A DNA stretch of 64,000 nt from Fremontodendron californicum (GCA_030761205.1 JAULJL010000035.1:18889001-18953000), one strand, 5' to 3'; shown: positions 1-13,388, numbered from the stretch's first letter. Notes: generated by a model from the letters alone, not told the origin. Numbers and translations are program-made.

Positions 1-159
1 TTCTATGGAGTTACAAATTTTTTTTACTATTCAAAAGGAAAAGTACATGTAACTACAAGTTTATTCAAATGCTACAAAACATTAGGTACAAAATATATCT
101 CATAAACCAGGTCAAAATAAAAAATGCCCCTAATTTTTTTTCTCAAGCCCTCATCTCTT

Positions 160-313
160 GTGTAGACCCGCACCCAACTTGCGAGGTATTGTCTGCTTTG
201 ACCCGAAGGTTTCACGGTTTTATCCCACAAGAGGCACCTTTTGTGGGACAAAACTGTGAGATTTTCGAGTCGAAGCGGACAATACCTTGCAGGTTTCGTG
301 CGGGTTTCCACAC
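160..313. repeat. Foldback (inverted-repeat) element of about 154 bp
   Basis: The left end (GTGTAGACCCGCAC) and the reverse complement of the right end (GTGTGGAAACCCGCAC) match. The similarity continues inward through GGTATTGTC and CCCACAA on both arms, so almost the whole unit can fold on itself. Open frames across it are a by-product of the palindrome and are not genes. It is probably a miniature element or LTR-derived foldback. No convincing target-site duplication was found. Confidence 0.55.
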
Positions 314-1496
314 CTCTATTCCATGAAGTAAGTCTCTTGAAAATCCTTTTTCAGATTCGTAATAATTTTATCAGATCGAATCATTAAATCGAATCACCAC
401 ACATAAAAAGAAAAACTAGACTCCACATTAAAAGTCCAACATATATATTCATCATTGATTAAGGAAAAACGAAGTAAATATATTTAGGCTATGATTCCAT
501 AATTTCTTTTTGATGGAAAATAAGAAATATATATTTTCATTTACTTAAAACAGTTACCTCATTTGTGAGTATTCTTAGATAAGGGAACATTTCACCGATA
601 ATTTTTTTATTACAATCTTGCAATTAATCAATTACATTCAAGAATTATGTAGGAATTTCTTACTTATAAATGTCTATTTCACATAATATTTTGATGAACG
701 TAATTTTGTATTCTGATTGCTTATAATTTTGATGTTATTATTATAAGTGATATGCTCCGTAAAGACACCCAACTTAGCTATATTATAAGCCACTTAACCA
801 TGAGTAATAGAAGAAAGTTAAATAATAAATGCAAGATAATTATGATTGAATAAATTAGTTTTTGAAGTAAAAATTGGTATAATATTTTTGCAATTTAAAA
901 TAGTTATTTGGTTCTAATAAGATTCAATGAAACAAAAGAATTGGTATAGTTATGATATTATATCCTCACTATTGTGAAAGAAAATTAATTATGAAAAGTT
1001 CTAGAACCTTATGTAGATTACAAATAGTATTCTCCATTAAAGAAAGCACAAATAAAATGTTTTGTTTTTGACAATATTCCATCCCTAAAACTAAAACAGC
1101 CAAAAAGAGTACATTAACTTGGACTTGTCAAAGAGAGTGTTCATAAAAGTACATAATTTGATTGGAAATTTGGTATATAAAACCTGGAAGACAGTTCAGA
1201 ATACAATAAAAAAGTGATCATGATCAGCAAATTAATTTGACTAGATTTAGTTTTCTTGGGTGGTAATTAAGCTCTCCTTCCATGAAAATGCTTCTTAATT
1301 TCCCCCAACACATTTTGACTAAATAACACTTTTCATCTTAGTTACAATACATGGTTATTGGTAATCATAACTTATAATCATTTATGCCTATTTAATTTCT
1401 AAAGTTCATCATGTGCAAAATGCAACACCTATATCTTAAATTTAATACAAACAATTAATCATCTCAAAAGTAAAAAATGATTTCGTAAAATCCGGG

Positions 1497-1630
1497 GATT
1501 TAATCTAATGGTTTATGCAACCACTTTTAAGAAGTGACATCTAATAAATTTGAAATTCGAATCTCAACATTTGCAATCTATTTTTTTATTACATATTAAA
1601 CTGCAATCTCCTTTATATAAAAAAAAAAAT
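1497..1630 (+). repeat. SINE-like repeat, family A
   Basis: The unit contains a degenerate tRNA-like B-box region (GAAATTCGAATCTCAAC), a short pyrimidine-rich part and a terminal A tract. Related copies lie near 9898-10030 and 16169-16302 on the + strand and near 3476-3632 and 5325-5450 on the - strand. Shared segments include AAGAAGTGACAT and GCAATCTC. This pattern suits an old tRNA-derived SINE. The copies are diverged and their ends are approximate. Confidence 0.4.
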
Positions 1631-1898
1631 ACTTGTAAAGTATCTGAACATTTGGCTTTATAGTTAGTGTATGATTCATTATTTATTCAAATAACAAGAT
1701 TCGAATTTCCCCTTTTTCAAATTTAAAAAAACAAAAAGTTTCTGGGAAGAAACTTAACAGCCACTGATCCAAGAACAAGAAATCTAGGGAAATCTTATTG
1801 GTCAATGCAATTATAAGTTTGAAGGAGAAAAAATAAGAACAAAAAAGCAGTATAGTGTCAGATACTATATTAATTGGAAGCTTATGTATAGCATTATA

Positions 1899-1901
<3 letters not shown>

Positions 1902-1946
<45 letters not shown>
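1902..1946. repeat. (AT)n microsatellite
   Basis: A nearly pure TA dinucleotide run of about 45 bp. Comparable runs occur near 10161-10191, 29277-29335, 33181-33239, 34367-34400 and 49729-49767. Confidence 0.9.
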
Positions 1947-1950
<4 letters not shown>

Positions 1951-4900
1951 GTAAAATTTCTGCAACATTACAAAAGAGAGATGAGTATACTAGAGTTGGC
2001 TAAGAGATTTTGTGGTTAATTTGTCAAAAGATATATACTACGACAAGTAAACAACAAAAATATAGTAGTATTATAGGATGCAACAAAATTAAACAACAAA
2101 ATTTTGATACTTCGACCTTGAAAAAAAGTGTGCATGTTGGTGATCAAATTAATTAAGGATATCGATCGAGCTCGATATCATATCGAAGAGTGGAGTTGAG
2201 AAATTTATTAATTTGTTGAGATTTACATGCATATTTCAATCTCATATGAAAAAGAAATTTATGATCAAATGTATAAAAAAAAATTGATGGATACAAAAAC
2301 CTGTAAAAATCTGCATTCTGCAATATTCATACCATTTTTCCAACAACCTTGCATGCAGTTAGATTTGTTCATGAGCCGGATCGGATTCGGGTGGGATCCA
2401 GACAGGATACTAACACTTTTTATGTCTGCTGATTAGGCCCGATCCGGCTCGAAATATGGACATCATTATGTAACTAGGTCCGGCCCTAATTGCCAAAAGG
2501 ATATCCAAACCCGGCCCAACCCGCCCAAATATTATTAAAAAAATAAATGTTTTAATTGCCAAAAGGGTACCCTAATTGATATGACTAACCTACGCTTCTA
2601 AAATTCCTAGATCATAAAATGCAAATAAATAAATGTTTTGATATCATTGCATTTCGTTGCTTCTTCTCTGTTTTCATTTTTTTTTTCTTTTCATTTCTGA
2701 CTTACATGAGTACTTTCAATATTCTCATTAAGCAGGATTATCAATTCTTACAGGTAAGTTTGCAAGATGGTCATGAGTAAGCTTTATATTACTTGCACCT
2801 TCTCTGTTCATATAATCTTCAAATGCTTCAAGTAAATCTGTTTGACAGAAATGGGTACTGTTCTAGCATGAGTTTGATGGATTTGCATAGACTCTTCTGT
2901 ATTGGAGTCAATGAATGCTCAATGCAAGCTGTGATAGTTTAGTCGCAAAGTATAATTATAACCGAAGAAGCCACTTCTTGGATAATAATGAAAAATCTCA
3001 TAATTATGTAATAAAAAAAAAATGATTATTCAGGCCGGGTCAAAACCAAACTTAAAATTCTCTACTCAAAGGCTCGGCAAATTTAGAAAATAGGTTTTTC
3101 ATTTTGTCCGGGTTCATTTTTGGGGCATAATATTTTTATCCAAACTCTTCCAAATATCGGATGGACTTTTGGGTTTAGACGAATAATCCGATCCTTGAAT
3201 AAGTCTTCATGTAGCTTAATAATTGTCTAATTTATCATTTTTCTCAATTACAAAAAAGTATGCATGCATTTGGGCAGCTTATGAAAATTCTCTTCTTCCA
3301 AAATCATTTCACACCTTTATTAATATGTAGTGGCTACAACCCAATATTTATTAATTACCAGTGGTCCCTGGGGAGTATATATTTTCTCATAATCTTACCC
3401 TATAAATGAATCCATAGGCTAGCTGAAATCATGAAGAAGATTAAAGAAGATTACATTTAATTACTTTTTCTTTTTTTTTTTTTTGTTACAAAGGAGTTCG
3501 AAATTTAAGATATATATATATATATATATATATAAAAAGAAGGAGAATTGTAAGTGTCGGAAATCGAATTCAAATTTATTGGAATTCATCGATAAATGAA
3601 CTTTTTAAGTTAAACCCGGATTTAAAATTACATTTAATTAATTAGTATATATAATTATTTAAGGTATATATAAGACCTTATTTATGAGGATTTGATAAGA
3701 CATTTTGTCTCATTTTTGAAATAGGAATGACGATGGTGAAGATATGCTCAATAGTTTAGCTCTACTAGTTGAAACAAATTAGTTTTATTCTTTAAATTAA
3801 AGGTCTTAATTTAAAGAATAAAAGATAGAAAATGATAGAAAAATATACATAAAGCTCTCTGACATAATCATAAAAGCAAAATTGAGTTGATAGTATATTT
3901 ATTTAAATTCTTATGAAAAAATATGCTCTACAAATTATATTATTCTTCATCAGTTCCGTCGTCTACTTGTTTGCTCTCAAATCTCCTTTTTACTCAAAGA
4001 ATATGAGTCCAATTTATTATTTTTTTTGTCACATCCAATCTTTATAAAATTGATAGTATATAATTTTTTTACACATGCTAAAAGTGATATATTCTAGTAT
4101 TTATTCAGTTTCTTTTTTCTCTCCATTTTGATAAAATTATTATCGTCGTCTAAACTATTTATTTAACGTAATGTAACAACGATTTATTGATTCAAGTTTA
4201 AATATTTGATTTATGATGATTCACTAATAAATTAATAATTCTTATGTATATCTGAATAATCTTTTATATCAACAAGTGGAACAAATAATATTATTTTCAT
4301 TTTGTCTCACAATTTTTTTCAATTTCTCTTCTTTTTTACACTATATTAGTGGGAAATAAAAACATGTGAGGAAAGAAAAAATAAAAGAGAGGAAAAGTTG
4401 TTTTTCCGTTTCTTGTATTAATATGATGTTGGATAAAAAATAATAATAATAAAGAAAGAAAGAGATTTTTATTAAATTATAAATAAAATGAATATTTTCC
4501 TCAAAATTGAAATAAGAAAAAAAATCGAACAGTTGTACATCATTTTTTCTTCTTTTTCTCTTCTTTTTCCTTTTTTTTTTTTCTCTCTTACAGAAAATAA
4601 TGTTAAAATAAATATATCTGCTTAAGAAGCTGCTATAGTGACGGGAATCGACCATGTTCGGGCAATCAAATTTTGTGTAAGTGCGACGAAAGCGACCTCA
4701 AAACCAACGGTCTTTGTTTTATACAAAAACGTGGAGGTTTTGAATTTTGATCATGACTTATCCTTTTAATTGGAATTTTTGGAATCTCATATTGAGAAAA
4801 AAGGGTATTTTTTGTTTGTCTGTTGGAGATGGACAAAAACCGTCCATGCACATATCATTTTCTTCATTATCTTCTTTAAATGTCCAAAACTTTTATGACC

Positions 4901-5569
4901 AACTAAATTAAAAGTACATGTCTTTGTTCATTTGATCATTTGTAGGTGGGGGAAGTCAGAAAAATTCAATCATCAATAAATAAATAAATATATATATATT
5001 ATGTGAAACTAAATAATTAACCAAAATTTTTCATTACACCTAGCGCCAAATAAATTTTGTCAAACAGCTTGAAATTGAAATTAAGATTGGGCATGTTTTT
5101 AATATTTGCTTGATATTGATGATTCATTAAAAAAAAAAAAAACACCTTAGAGTACTATATCTAAAAATGTTGGACAATTATAAGCGAAGATATATGACAA
5201 CAAATAACTAGAATGAATAGATTATGATGAATTAAAGACTTTTACGCCTATGTGTATATTTATATATATATATATTCACTTAATTTTATTCACTAAAATA
5301 ATAATGTCTTAATTTTAAAAAAATGATTTTTTGTAATACAAAGGAGGTTGAAATAAGGGAGGGAATGCAAGTGTTGGGATTTGAACTTAAACCTACTAAA
5401 TGCCACTTCTTAATGATAATTATATGAATCAACTGAATTAAACTCTAAATTAAAAAAAAATACTTTAACATATAAAATAAAGTGTCATAATTTTTTTTAA
5501 ATGATTAAACCTCGTCATCAAAATCCAATATATATAACATGTCTAATATGTCCACCCCAGTCCTTTGCC

Positions 5570-5823
5570 TAAACCTATCCAAGGGTCGGATCGAATTGGG
5601 CCAAGTCTGGACAAGGTTTTTATTTTTTTCAATTCGGGTTGGCCTAAATTATTGTTGATTCAATAAAAAAATATTTTTTATTTAAATTTAATTATAAAAA
5701 TAATTTCTTAATATTTTAATATTTATGAACAATAAAACGGATTTACGAGCCGACCCGAGCCTAGACCAAGCTTGGGTAAGAGAAAAAAAAATTCAAGCCG
5801 CGACCCAATCCATGTACAAGTAT
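5570..5823. mobile_element. Mutator-like miniature element (copy 1)
   Basis: A short element with GC-rich ends (TAAACCTATCCAAGGGTCGG on the left, CGACCCAATCCATGTACAAG on the right, complementary with mismatches) and an AT-rich centre. It is flanked by TCCTTTGCC (5561-5569) and ACCTTTGCC (5824-5832), an 8/9 match at the 9-bp spacing typical of Mutator-like target-site duplications. No coding capacity. Confidence 0.55.
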
Positions 5824-5861
5824 ACCTTTGCCTAACATATGTCTATTTGTCTACTATATTC

Positions 5862-6124
5862 TAGAGGTGCTCATGGGCCGGACCACGGCCCAATTTTTTT
5901 TATTTTTCATGCCCAGGGCCAGCCTGTGGGTCCGAATCACTGTTTATTTCTTAATAAAATTTTTTTTTTATATATATTTTTATAATTAAATTTTTAAAAA
6001 ATAACATTTTTTAAATACGTGAACAGTGATCCGGATCAGACCAGGCCGGCTCAGATCACAAATATTGAAGCCCAGACCTGACCCAATACGGGCCTGGCGG
6101 GCTGCCCGGCCTGTGAGCAGGTTT
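5862..6124. mobile_element. Mutator-like miniature element (copy 2), perfect 9-bp duplication
   Basis: The ends are TAGAGGTGCTCATGGGCCGG and GGCCTGTGAGCAGGTTT, inverted repeats of each other with mismatches. The flanks are ACTATATTC at 5853-5861 and 6125-6133, identical over 9 bp (10 if the next base is counted). The centre is AT-rich and non-coding. It sits 38 bp downstream of copy 1 in the same repeat-dense stretch. Confidence 0.7.
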
Positions 6125-8149
6125 ACTATATTCTAATAATGTTGGTACATAGAAACAATAATAAAAGTACCCCTTTTTTTACTTTTCAATTGTGGAACAA
6201 ATGTCCCCAACATTTCAAATTACCAAGAGCATATATCAATAATTTTTGAATTTAATTATATTCGAATATTTTAAAATGCAAAGAAAGATTTCCCACTCGA
6301 TACATTTCATTAAAAAAAATCAGGAAATACCCTAACCATAAAATTTTATTAGAAAAGACATGACTTAGAAATGGGCTAAAATATCTGATAGAATAGCAAA
6401 ACAAATACGTATACGTATCTCCAAAGAAAAAAAGAAGAAGGCCATTATTGCATTTGAAATGTAAATTCCACGATGAGTTTGGTTGGTTGAATGCAAGCAG
6501 GTGCAAGGTGGGGGCATGGCTGCCCAGCCAAGCTCGCCTAGTTTCATACAACATATCAAATGGGAATCCATGCAAAGTTCATAATCGAGTTTTTTTAGGT
6601 ACATGCATGAATGCCAATTAATACCTTACTGTATTTATATAAACTCTTATTTTCCTTTTTTATAACGACTTCCAACTTTTGGTGTGGAACCTTTGACTCA
6701 CTGAAGTTATATAAATTAAATTTAATTTGTTGGAAAGAAATTAAGCTATCAATTAATCAACATCGGCATATGCACTATGCAGTATGTATTAGGTTCCATG
6801 AATTTTGTTTGATAAAAAAGGTTCATTGGCTCGTATTTTTCATCATTGTCATGGTTGCAAACTCCTCTAATTATCAATTTTGGAGCATCTTTTATAGTTT
6901 GTTGGTAGATTTAGTAATTTATGTATGTGTTTCGTATTTTTTTATGTTAATCGTGTAAATATAAACACAACATAAATTATTAAATATGTTAAAATCTTAA
7001 ACATGAGTGTATTAAACATGTCGAGTCGTATTCATTACACTATTTTCGTGTTTATTAAACGTGTCATATTCATACGATATTTTCATATTATATTTAAAAT
7101 TATCAAATTTAGTTGTTGGTATGTATTTGCCAACATCGAAAAAGGAATGATAATAATTGGGCAAAAAATCATTTTTTTTTTAGTTGAAAAATGAAAATTT
7201 TGAATCCTACTCTTTAAAGAAAATGATCATGCACCAACCAAATGTGCTAAATGTTCAAATGCCGTTGAAATTCAATTTTTTTAGTTTATAGTAATTCATA
7301 GTACATGTACCTGGATGTTATATCATGATTAAGATTGGATAATCAACTCTCCAAAAGTATATTCTAGTTGTTAGATATTGAAACTCCACTTTAGAGTTTT
7401 TTAATTCATATATAGAGATATAATATTTATGGGATTTATTGTCTTATAACCAAAAGACCTAATAAGTTAATTCATGCTCAATTTACTAACAAAATTTGTG
7501 TAAATTTGGTAGAATAATGAATTCTTAATTTCAGTCATCAAAATTTAACTTTTAACAGATCCATATTAAAATAAGTAATAATAATTAAGACTCAATTTGC
7601 ATATAATTTTTACAATATTAATTAGTACACCAATAACTTTGAATATGAGAATGTGGGTTGCATTTTTCTTACAAATCATAAGATTAAATAGAAAAAAATA
7701 AAATAATTAAAATTTCCCCTACCCACTAGATTTATATCAGTAGATAACTTGTTAATTTGCCTCAGCATTCACACACTAATAGCTATTTTTCTTGATGAAC
7801 CCTAATTAATTCAACCACTGTTGTTTTACACGTTTAAATTGCAAACACTGTTAAAATTGCAACTGGAGACTATCAGACTACCACAAACCAAATTCAGATT
7901 GAAAACTGTTTTCATTTTATTGGACAATTTATGTCCTGTCTTTCTCATGAATTTCCAATCAGTCCAAAAGTTTTGTATGAGGTTGGACTCGTCAAAAAAG
8001 AGCTTCAAACAAAAATGGAAAATCAAGTTAAATAAGAATCACTATATTTATATCTATCTTTGTCCCTAATTTATTTTTTTATTTCTAAATTTTTATTATT
8101 ATATGTATATTTATTTGAATATTTTAATTCATCGCTAAAGACTTAAAAC
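6125..8149. other. Gene-free stretch with a duplicated flank block
   Basis: No gene is supported. The part from about 6480 to 6900 is similar in order and content to about 9380-9760: GGAATCCATGCAAA, TAGGTACATG..AATGC, AGGTTCCATGAA / AGGTACCATGAA, and a TTCACTG/TTCATTGGCTCGT-like segment. It looks like an old copy of the sequence now upstream of the BAHD genes. The open frames here look spurious. Confidence 0.5.
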
Positions 8150-8424
8150 TAGACCTACTCATGGGCCGGGCAGCCCGCCTAGCCCGACAGGCCCGGCCCG
8201 TATTGGGCCGAGCCTGGGCATGATATTTTTAATCCGACCCGAAACAGTATTTTTTAAATTATAATAATATTATTTTATTTAATTTTAATTATAAAAATAT
8301 ATAAAAAATAAAAAAAATATTTTTTTAATATTATGAACAGTAAATTCGGGCCTACCGGGCCGGGCCTAGGTAAAGATTTTAAAAAAAATCGGGTCGCAGC
8401 CCGGCCCGGCCCATGAGCAGCTCT
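8150..8424. mobile_element. Mutator-like miniature element (copy 3), perfect 9-bp duplication
   Basis: The ends are TAGACCTACTCATGGGCCGG and GGCCCATGAGCAGCTCT, an imperfect inverted repeat of about 17 bp. The flanks ACTTAAAAC at 8141-8149 and 8425-8433 are identical. The interior has GC-rich CCCGGCCCG arms around an AT-rich loop, so the whole unit can fold back. No coding capacity. It is the best-preserved member of the family here. Confidence 0.75.
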
Positions 8425-8522
8425 ACTTAAAACTCTTAAATCACACTTTTTCTCACCGCAATTTCAAATGCATTTTTTTTTTCAATCAAACCATTTTTCA
8501 ATTATAATAGCAATGCCAAATT

Positions 8523-8640
8523 AAGCTTTAGCTCAATTAGTAGAGCAGTTATTTTTGTTAATTAATTTTCGTAGGAAGTATTCCGAGAATAAAATTTTAA
8601 ATGTATTAGGTTGATGTAGAAAAGTGCCCATTTATGAGTT
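8523..8640 (+). repeat. SINE-like repeat, family B
   Basis: It starts with a tRNA A-box-like segment (TTTAGCTCAATTAGTAGAGC), then GTAGGAAGTATTCCGAGAATAAAATTTT. Diverged relatives lie near 17555-17690 and 50997-51160. Both contain a 'GAGCAAAA..ATTAAATG / GAATATATTAA' and 'GTGCCCTTA / GTGCTCTTA' order, and both end in TCGTATTATC/ATATTACG followed by an A tract. It is not a functional tRNA gene, because no acceptor stem or complete B box is present. Confidence 0.4.
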
Positions 8641-8737
8641 TTGCTCAGTTAGTTCATATATCCATAATTAAAGGTGATATCTTGAGGTTTAAATCCTAAC
8701 ATCTACAATCTCTTTTCTTATTTTCAAGCTGTCACTT

Positions 8738-9196
8738 CACTACGCCAAATTTGACATATAACAGCATTTTGAAGTGCTGTAAAAATTAAAAAAACTGTTG
8801 CTGTAAGATAAGACAATATTTATTCATGTGTTGTATATGTGGCCGCATTCTTATGTCTTTAGTAGCATTTTTACATATGTATAATAACACTTATCAAAAT
8901 GTTGCTATTTTTACTTTGTAACAGTTTTTCATGACTTTTTGCATGCATTTTTCATTTGCTTCAAAAGATCTCAATGATAGCAATTATAAGTGCTACCAAA
9001 AGTATTTTTATATGATAAGATTTATAACAGTACATGTCAAATGCTTTTAAATTTTTTAAAAATGCTATAATTATTGGCCCTTATAATATATAACAGCAAT
9101 ATGCAAAATGCTATCAAAGTGTTATCTTTGCTATTTTTAACAACATTTGAGAAATGCTATAAAAAAATACTGTTTAAGACTAGTTTTGACGTAGTG
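8738..9196 (+). mobile_element. CACTA-type miniature element (copy 1)
   Basis: 459 bp with ends CACTACGCCAAA and TTTTGACGTAGTG, which are terminal inverted repeats starting with the diagnostic CACTA. It is flanked on both sides by CTT (8735-8737 and 9197-9199), the 3-bp target-site duplication of the CACTA (En/Spm) superfamily. The interior repeats 'AACAGCATTTT'-like segments and has no open frame, so it is a non-autonomous derivative that would need a transposase from elsewhere. Confidence 0.85.
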
Positions 9197-10154
9197 CTTC
9201 TTTTGTAAAAAAAAAATACACTTTGGTGATCATCCAAAAAAGAAGGTTTAAGTAAAACTTGGAATATATGTGATTGTATTATCAAGAAAAAGAATATAAA
9301 CATAAGTTTTGAATCAAACTTAAAAAAGTTTACAATAGTTGAAGGTCCGAATCCTCACTCATTTCTTAAACTTCCTCAAAGGTTGGTGCCCTGAACCAGC
9401 AGGAGGGCGGGTGAACCGACCTATCCCTAGTTCAAAGAACGTCGAAAGGAATCCATGCAAAAAAAAAAAGTTTGAAATATTAGGTACATGAATGCTTACA
9501 ACGTAAACCCAATAATTATTGTTAACTTGAAAAAGTTGGTGTTTATACTTGAAACGTTGACTAGTGCAGTAGTCGTGAAAAAAATTAAAAAACAAAAAAA
9601 GTGAAGATTAATTATTTGTTGCTAATAAATTAAGCTATAAACATCAAATAAGCAGTAGGTACCATGAACAAAGAGGCTTATTTGTTTGTTTAAAAAAAAA
9701 AAGGGTTCACTGTCTCTCGTGCTTGTCATCTTTTCATGGGGCAAACTCATTTATCACTTGATTAATTTGGCCCACGACTGTTTTCCTCCTTTTTCAATTT
9801 GACGACAAATTATAAGGTAATTTTTTTTTTTTTACACGTTAATATGTCCAAAATTATTGTTGTCAAGAGGTTTTGTTTTAGTGATGAGACGAGATTATGA
9901 AGAATTCAAAATTTAACATGCAATTACTTTTAAAATATAGTATTTAGTAAGATCGAAATTCGAATTTCGACATTTATAATCTTTTGTTTTATTATTAGAT
10001 TACGACATCGTTTATTCCAAAAACAAAGAACAAGACTTTGAGATCTTAGATTTAAAGTTTTATCATGTGTGAAATTTGTCTAATTTTATATTGAATTTAT
10101 CTAATTAAATATCGATTAACGATTGATTCGACCATTTGATTTAATTTATTGATT

Positions 10155-10193
<39 letters not shown>

Positions 10194-13100
10194 AGATGTA
10201 ATTTGCAATAATGCGTGAACAATCTACTTTCTCTTCTGTTCGATCAGGTTTTAGAAACTGATCAAACTGATTCAAATCAAAAAAAACAAATCAAATTTCA
10301 TGCCTAATTTATTAGTTTTAATCATTTGTTTACTTGATTCCATTATTATACACAATGAATTATTAAAATTTTAAATTACTTGAAAAAAATAACATAATAA
10401 TGATAAATAAGTTACATTCGGTTCGAGAAACTAAAATTTGACTTTATTATATCCTGGTTTTGGTTTGATTCTTAATCATTTGGATCTAATCTTGACAATC
10501 GGTTCTTAATTTTAAGCTGAGTTTGATGGAATTGTGCATGAAACCGACCAAATTTGACTGACCCTCTTCACTTATAGTCTTTAGGTTTTAATTTTCTGGT
10601 GCAAAAGAAGGCAAAAACTTAGGCAAAATTGAGGAAGGGGACATTTTTAAATATTAGGATCAAACCTCAACTTTGCAAGAATCCCTCTCTTTGAACGAGG
10701 AATATATATGTTTATTATTGAATCAAATACTCAGATAATTTATTATAATTTTTTAATCATAAACAATATAAATATTATTAAGCATAATTTTTTAATCATA
10801 TACACCTATATATATATATATATATATATTAGCTAACACTTGAGTGACTTAACTATATATGACTTTAATAGTTTCTTAGTTAACTTTTATTTTTCTAAAA
10901 AAAGAACATTTGAAGAAGTGGTTTCTACTCTTTGACCATGGCAACTTGATAAAAAATATATAAAAATGTGGTGAGAAAGAAAAGATGGAATTGGGTCCTA
11001 CCAATATCTTGGAAGGAGCTTAAAACATCCAAGAAAACTGAATGTTAGCCAAATTTAATGCATTTTGAAAATCCTTTTAATTTGCATGGTTGTTCTTGAA
11101 CTGTCATTTGCTGGTAATTTGCTGATGCCAAGGTTCACTCAACTCTCTCACTCCATTAATCCCCACCTCTTGGACATAGGGAATAATTAATATTAAATAT
11201 CAATTAAAAATATAGAACATTATGTATTTTAATATTTTAATATTTTAGGACCAGTGAATAAAAGCAATTAGTGAAATCCTTCATGGGTTGGTCTTGAACT
11301 GTCATACACGTGGCATATGTCAAAGGTCCTTCAAAATTTTAAAATATTTATTCATCAACCCTAAGTCAAACAATACAAAATTTATGTGGTTAATTTATTT
11401 TATGAATTTTGCTAATGAGTAACTACATTCAATTTGATCTGATTTGGATATATTTTTTTTTATTTAGTTTTAAATATATTAAAAAATAAAAATTCAATTT
11501 TTTAATATTAAAAAAAAAAGAGCATCAAAATCCCGATGGATCAAATCGAGCCTCGGATAATTAAATCTTTTATCACCCAAAATTGACTCGATTTGATCCA
11601 TGAACAATTCTACAAGTGTCTTAAGACAAAAATATTAAAAAATATATCTTTTTCCAACATATTGAAACTATCATATTAATTATTAATAACTATATTTAAT
11701 ACAAACATATTATATATTATAAATAACATATTAATTAATTTTAAAAATATTCTAAAAACACTCATTAATAATTTTTTAAAATATAAATCCCACACGCGAC
11801 AAATAAAAAAATGGCTTAATTAACCGACTTTTTTGAGTAGTGGACTAAAATAAATAGCAATTGAATTAAGATTAGAGAAGAAGACATAGTATTATAATTA
11901 TTAAAGTACTAGAAAACTAGAAACAATATTGGATAATAATTAAGGGCCAAACTAAATCTGATGAGACAGTTCAAGATTAGCTAAAACAGTTGAGATTCTG
12001 AGCCGACTTTGCTTGGGATTAGGGGATGACAGCCAATCCAACATACAGAACTTAAACTTGTGGCAGCCTAGTGGGATTCTTATTTAATTTTTGCATGAAA
12101 AGAAATTGATTTGCCATGGAATATAAATATGGAATATATCTTAAATTTGTGGATGTACATAGAACATTTTATTTTTTACAAAAATCGTAATCTAAAAAAT
12201 AAAAAAAAAATTTATAAATGTTGAGATTTGAATATAAATTTAATATATTTTATTTTTTAAGAGTGATTACATGAATTAATTGGATTAAGTTTTGCATTCA
12301 TAAAACTAATCTTTATATGTATCAAAAAAAGATTTAGTGAGAATTGAGTATATATTTTATGTTTAAGAGTTTTTATTTTCAAAATTGTTGTCTAATAAAA
12401 TATGATCTTTAATATTTATTACTTTTGGAAATTACTATATTATCTAAATTTGAAAATGACTTCTTACTATACATTCTTTTTTCTTAATCTCAAACACTAA
12501 GTACTATGATCAACAAGCATCAACTCAATTCATAAATTCATTCGTTTCGACATAATTAATTTTAATTTTAGATCTTATCAATAAATTCATTATTGATACT
12601 AATCTTGAATGCAAGATTTTTATAGAGTACTGACATTTTATCTTGATACTGAAGATTGAACAATCTATCTAATTCGAATTTAAAAACCAAAATAATAATA
12701 ATAAAACTTAATGCAATATATAACAATATTTATTGGTAAGCAACTATTTAAATACTAATTACTCATGAATTTTTTTTGGTACAGTAAACAATTAAGATGT
12801 GTAAAGTCTAGCATAGATTTTTTTTTTTTTTAATAATTTCTCACATCCTAGCTAGCTAGAAGAACCCAATTCCCATATACACAACTGATTTGAAGTTAAG
12901 CTATATCTATCTATAGAATTTTGTTAAATGGCATGAAATGAAGCTATTGTTAGCGTTTGGGTTTAAGTACACACGTAATCTCTGTACTGTAGTGAAAAAA
13001 ATAAATTAGTTCCTATATTATAAAAGTGAGTAATTTAGTATCTATACAATTAAAATATGTGCAAATAAATAAAATTGATAACGGTTTTAATGAAAAATCG

Positions 13101-13378
13101 TTAAAATGCTGACGTGGACTCATAAAATCTAACAAATTTAAATATATTTCAAATCATATCTTATTTCAAATTATTAATTCTCTTAGATTTTATAAATTCA
13201 CGGAAGCATTTTAACTATTTTTCAATAATATTGTTATAAAAACTTAAAAGCACAACTTGCCAACTCAGTATAAAAATCCTTTCTTTTCCTGTCAAATTAT
13301 AAAATAAATAAAATAATCCATCACATTTTTAATCATTAAAAAATAACCCAGAGTTGCCATATTCATGCACCCAAATCC
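9197..13378. other. Gene-free flank upstream of the first BAHD gene
   Basis: No gene is supported. It contains an (AT)n tract near 10161-10191, a SINE-like copy near 9898-10030, and blocks shared with the region upstream of the second BAHD gene. The shared blocks include GGTTGTTCTTGAACTGTC near 11090 and 16710, GAACTGTCATACACGTGGCA near 11296 and 16860, and GATGAGACAGTTCAAGATTA near 11960 and 17220. They lie in the same order on both sides. Confidence 0.6.
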
Positions 13379-13388
13379 CTATAAATAC
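13379..13388 (+). promoter_or_regulatory. TATA box of the first BAHD gene
   Basis: CTATAAATAC lies about 90 bp before the start codon. The same box and its CTATAAATACC context recur at 19267, ahead of the paralogue and after a shared ATGCACC segment, so both copies kept the core promoter. Confidence 0.7.

Larger units (their letters stand above)
314..5569. other. Gene-free AT-rich intergenic stretch
   Basis: No supportable gene. It holds an (AT)n tract near 1902-1946 and another near 3510-3533, SINE-like repeats (listed separately), and GC-richer islands near 2370-2530 and 3030-3200. Those islands resemble degraded copies of the Mutator-like miniature elements seen further on. The open frames at 2227-2436 and 4341-4655 are low-complexity and match nothing I recognise. 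Confidence 0.7.

Noticed and set aside
69..326. Open frames on both strands at the window start
   Set aside because: They span a palindromic repeat; the two strands mirror each other and no protein family is evident.
2227..2436. 69-residue open frame
   Set aside because: It crosses a degraded GC-rich repeat; no motif or start context supports it.
4341..4655. 104-residue Phe/Lys/Tyr-rich open frame
   Set aside because: Low-complexity A/T-rich composition; no domain.
8523..8600. tRNA gene suggested by TTTAGCTCAATTAGTAGAGC
   Set aside because: Only an A-box-like start is present; no acceptor stem, anticodon arm or proper B box. Treated as SINE-like.
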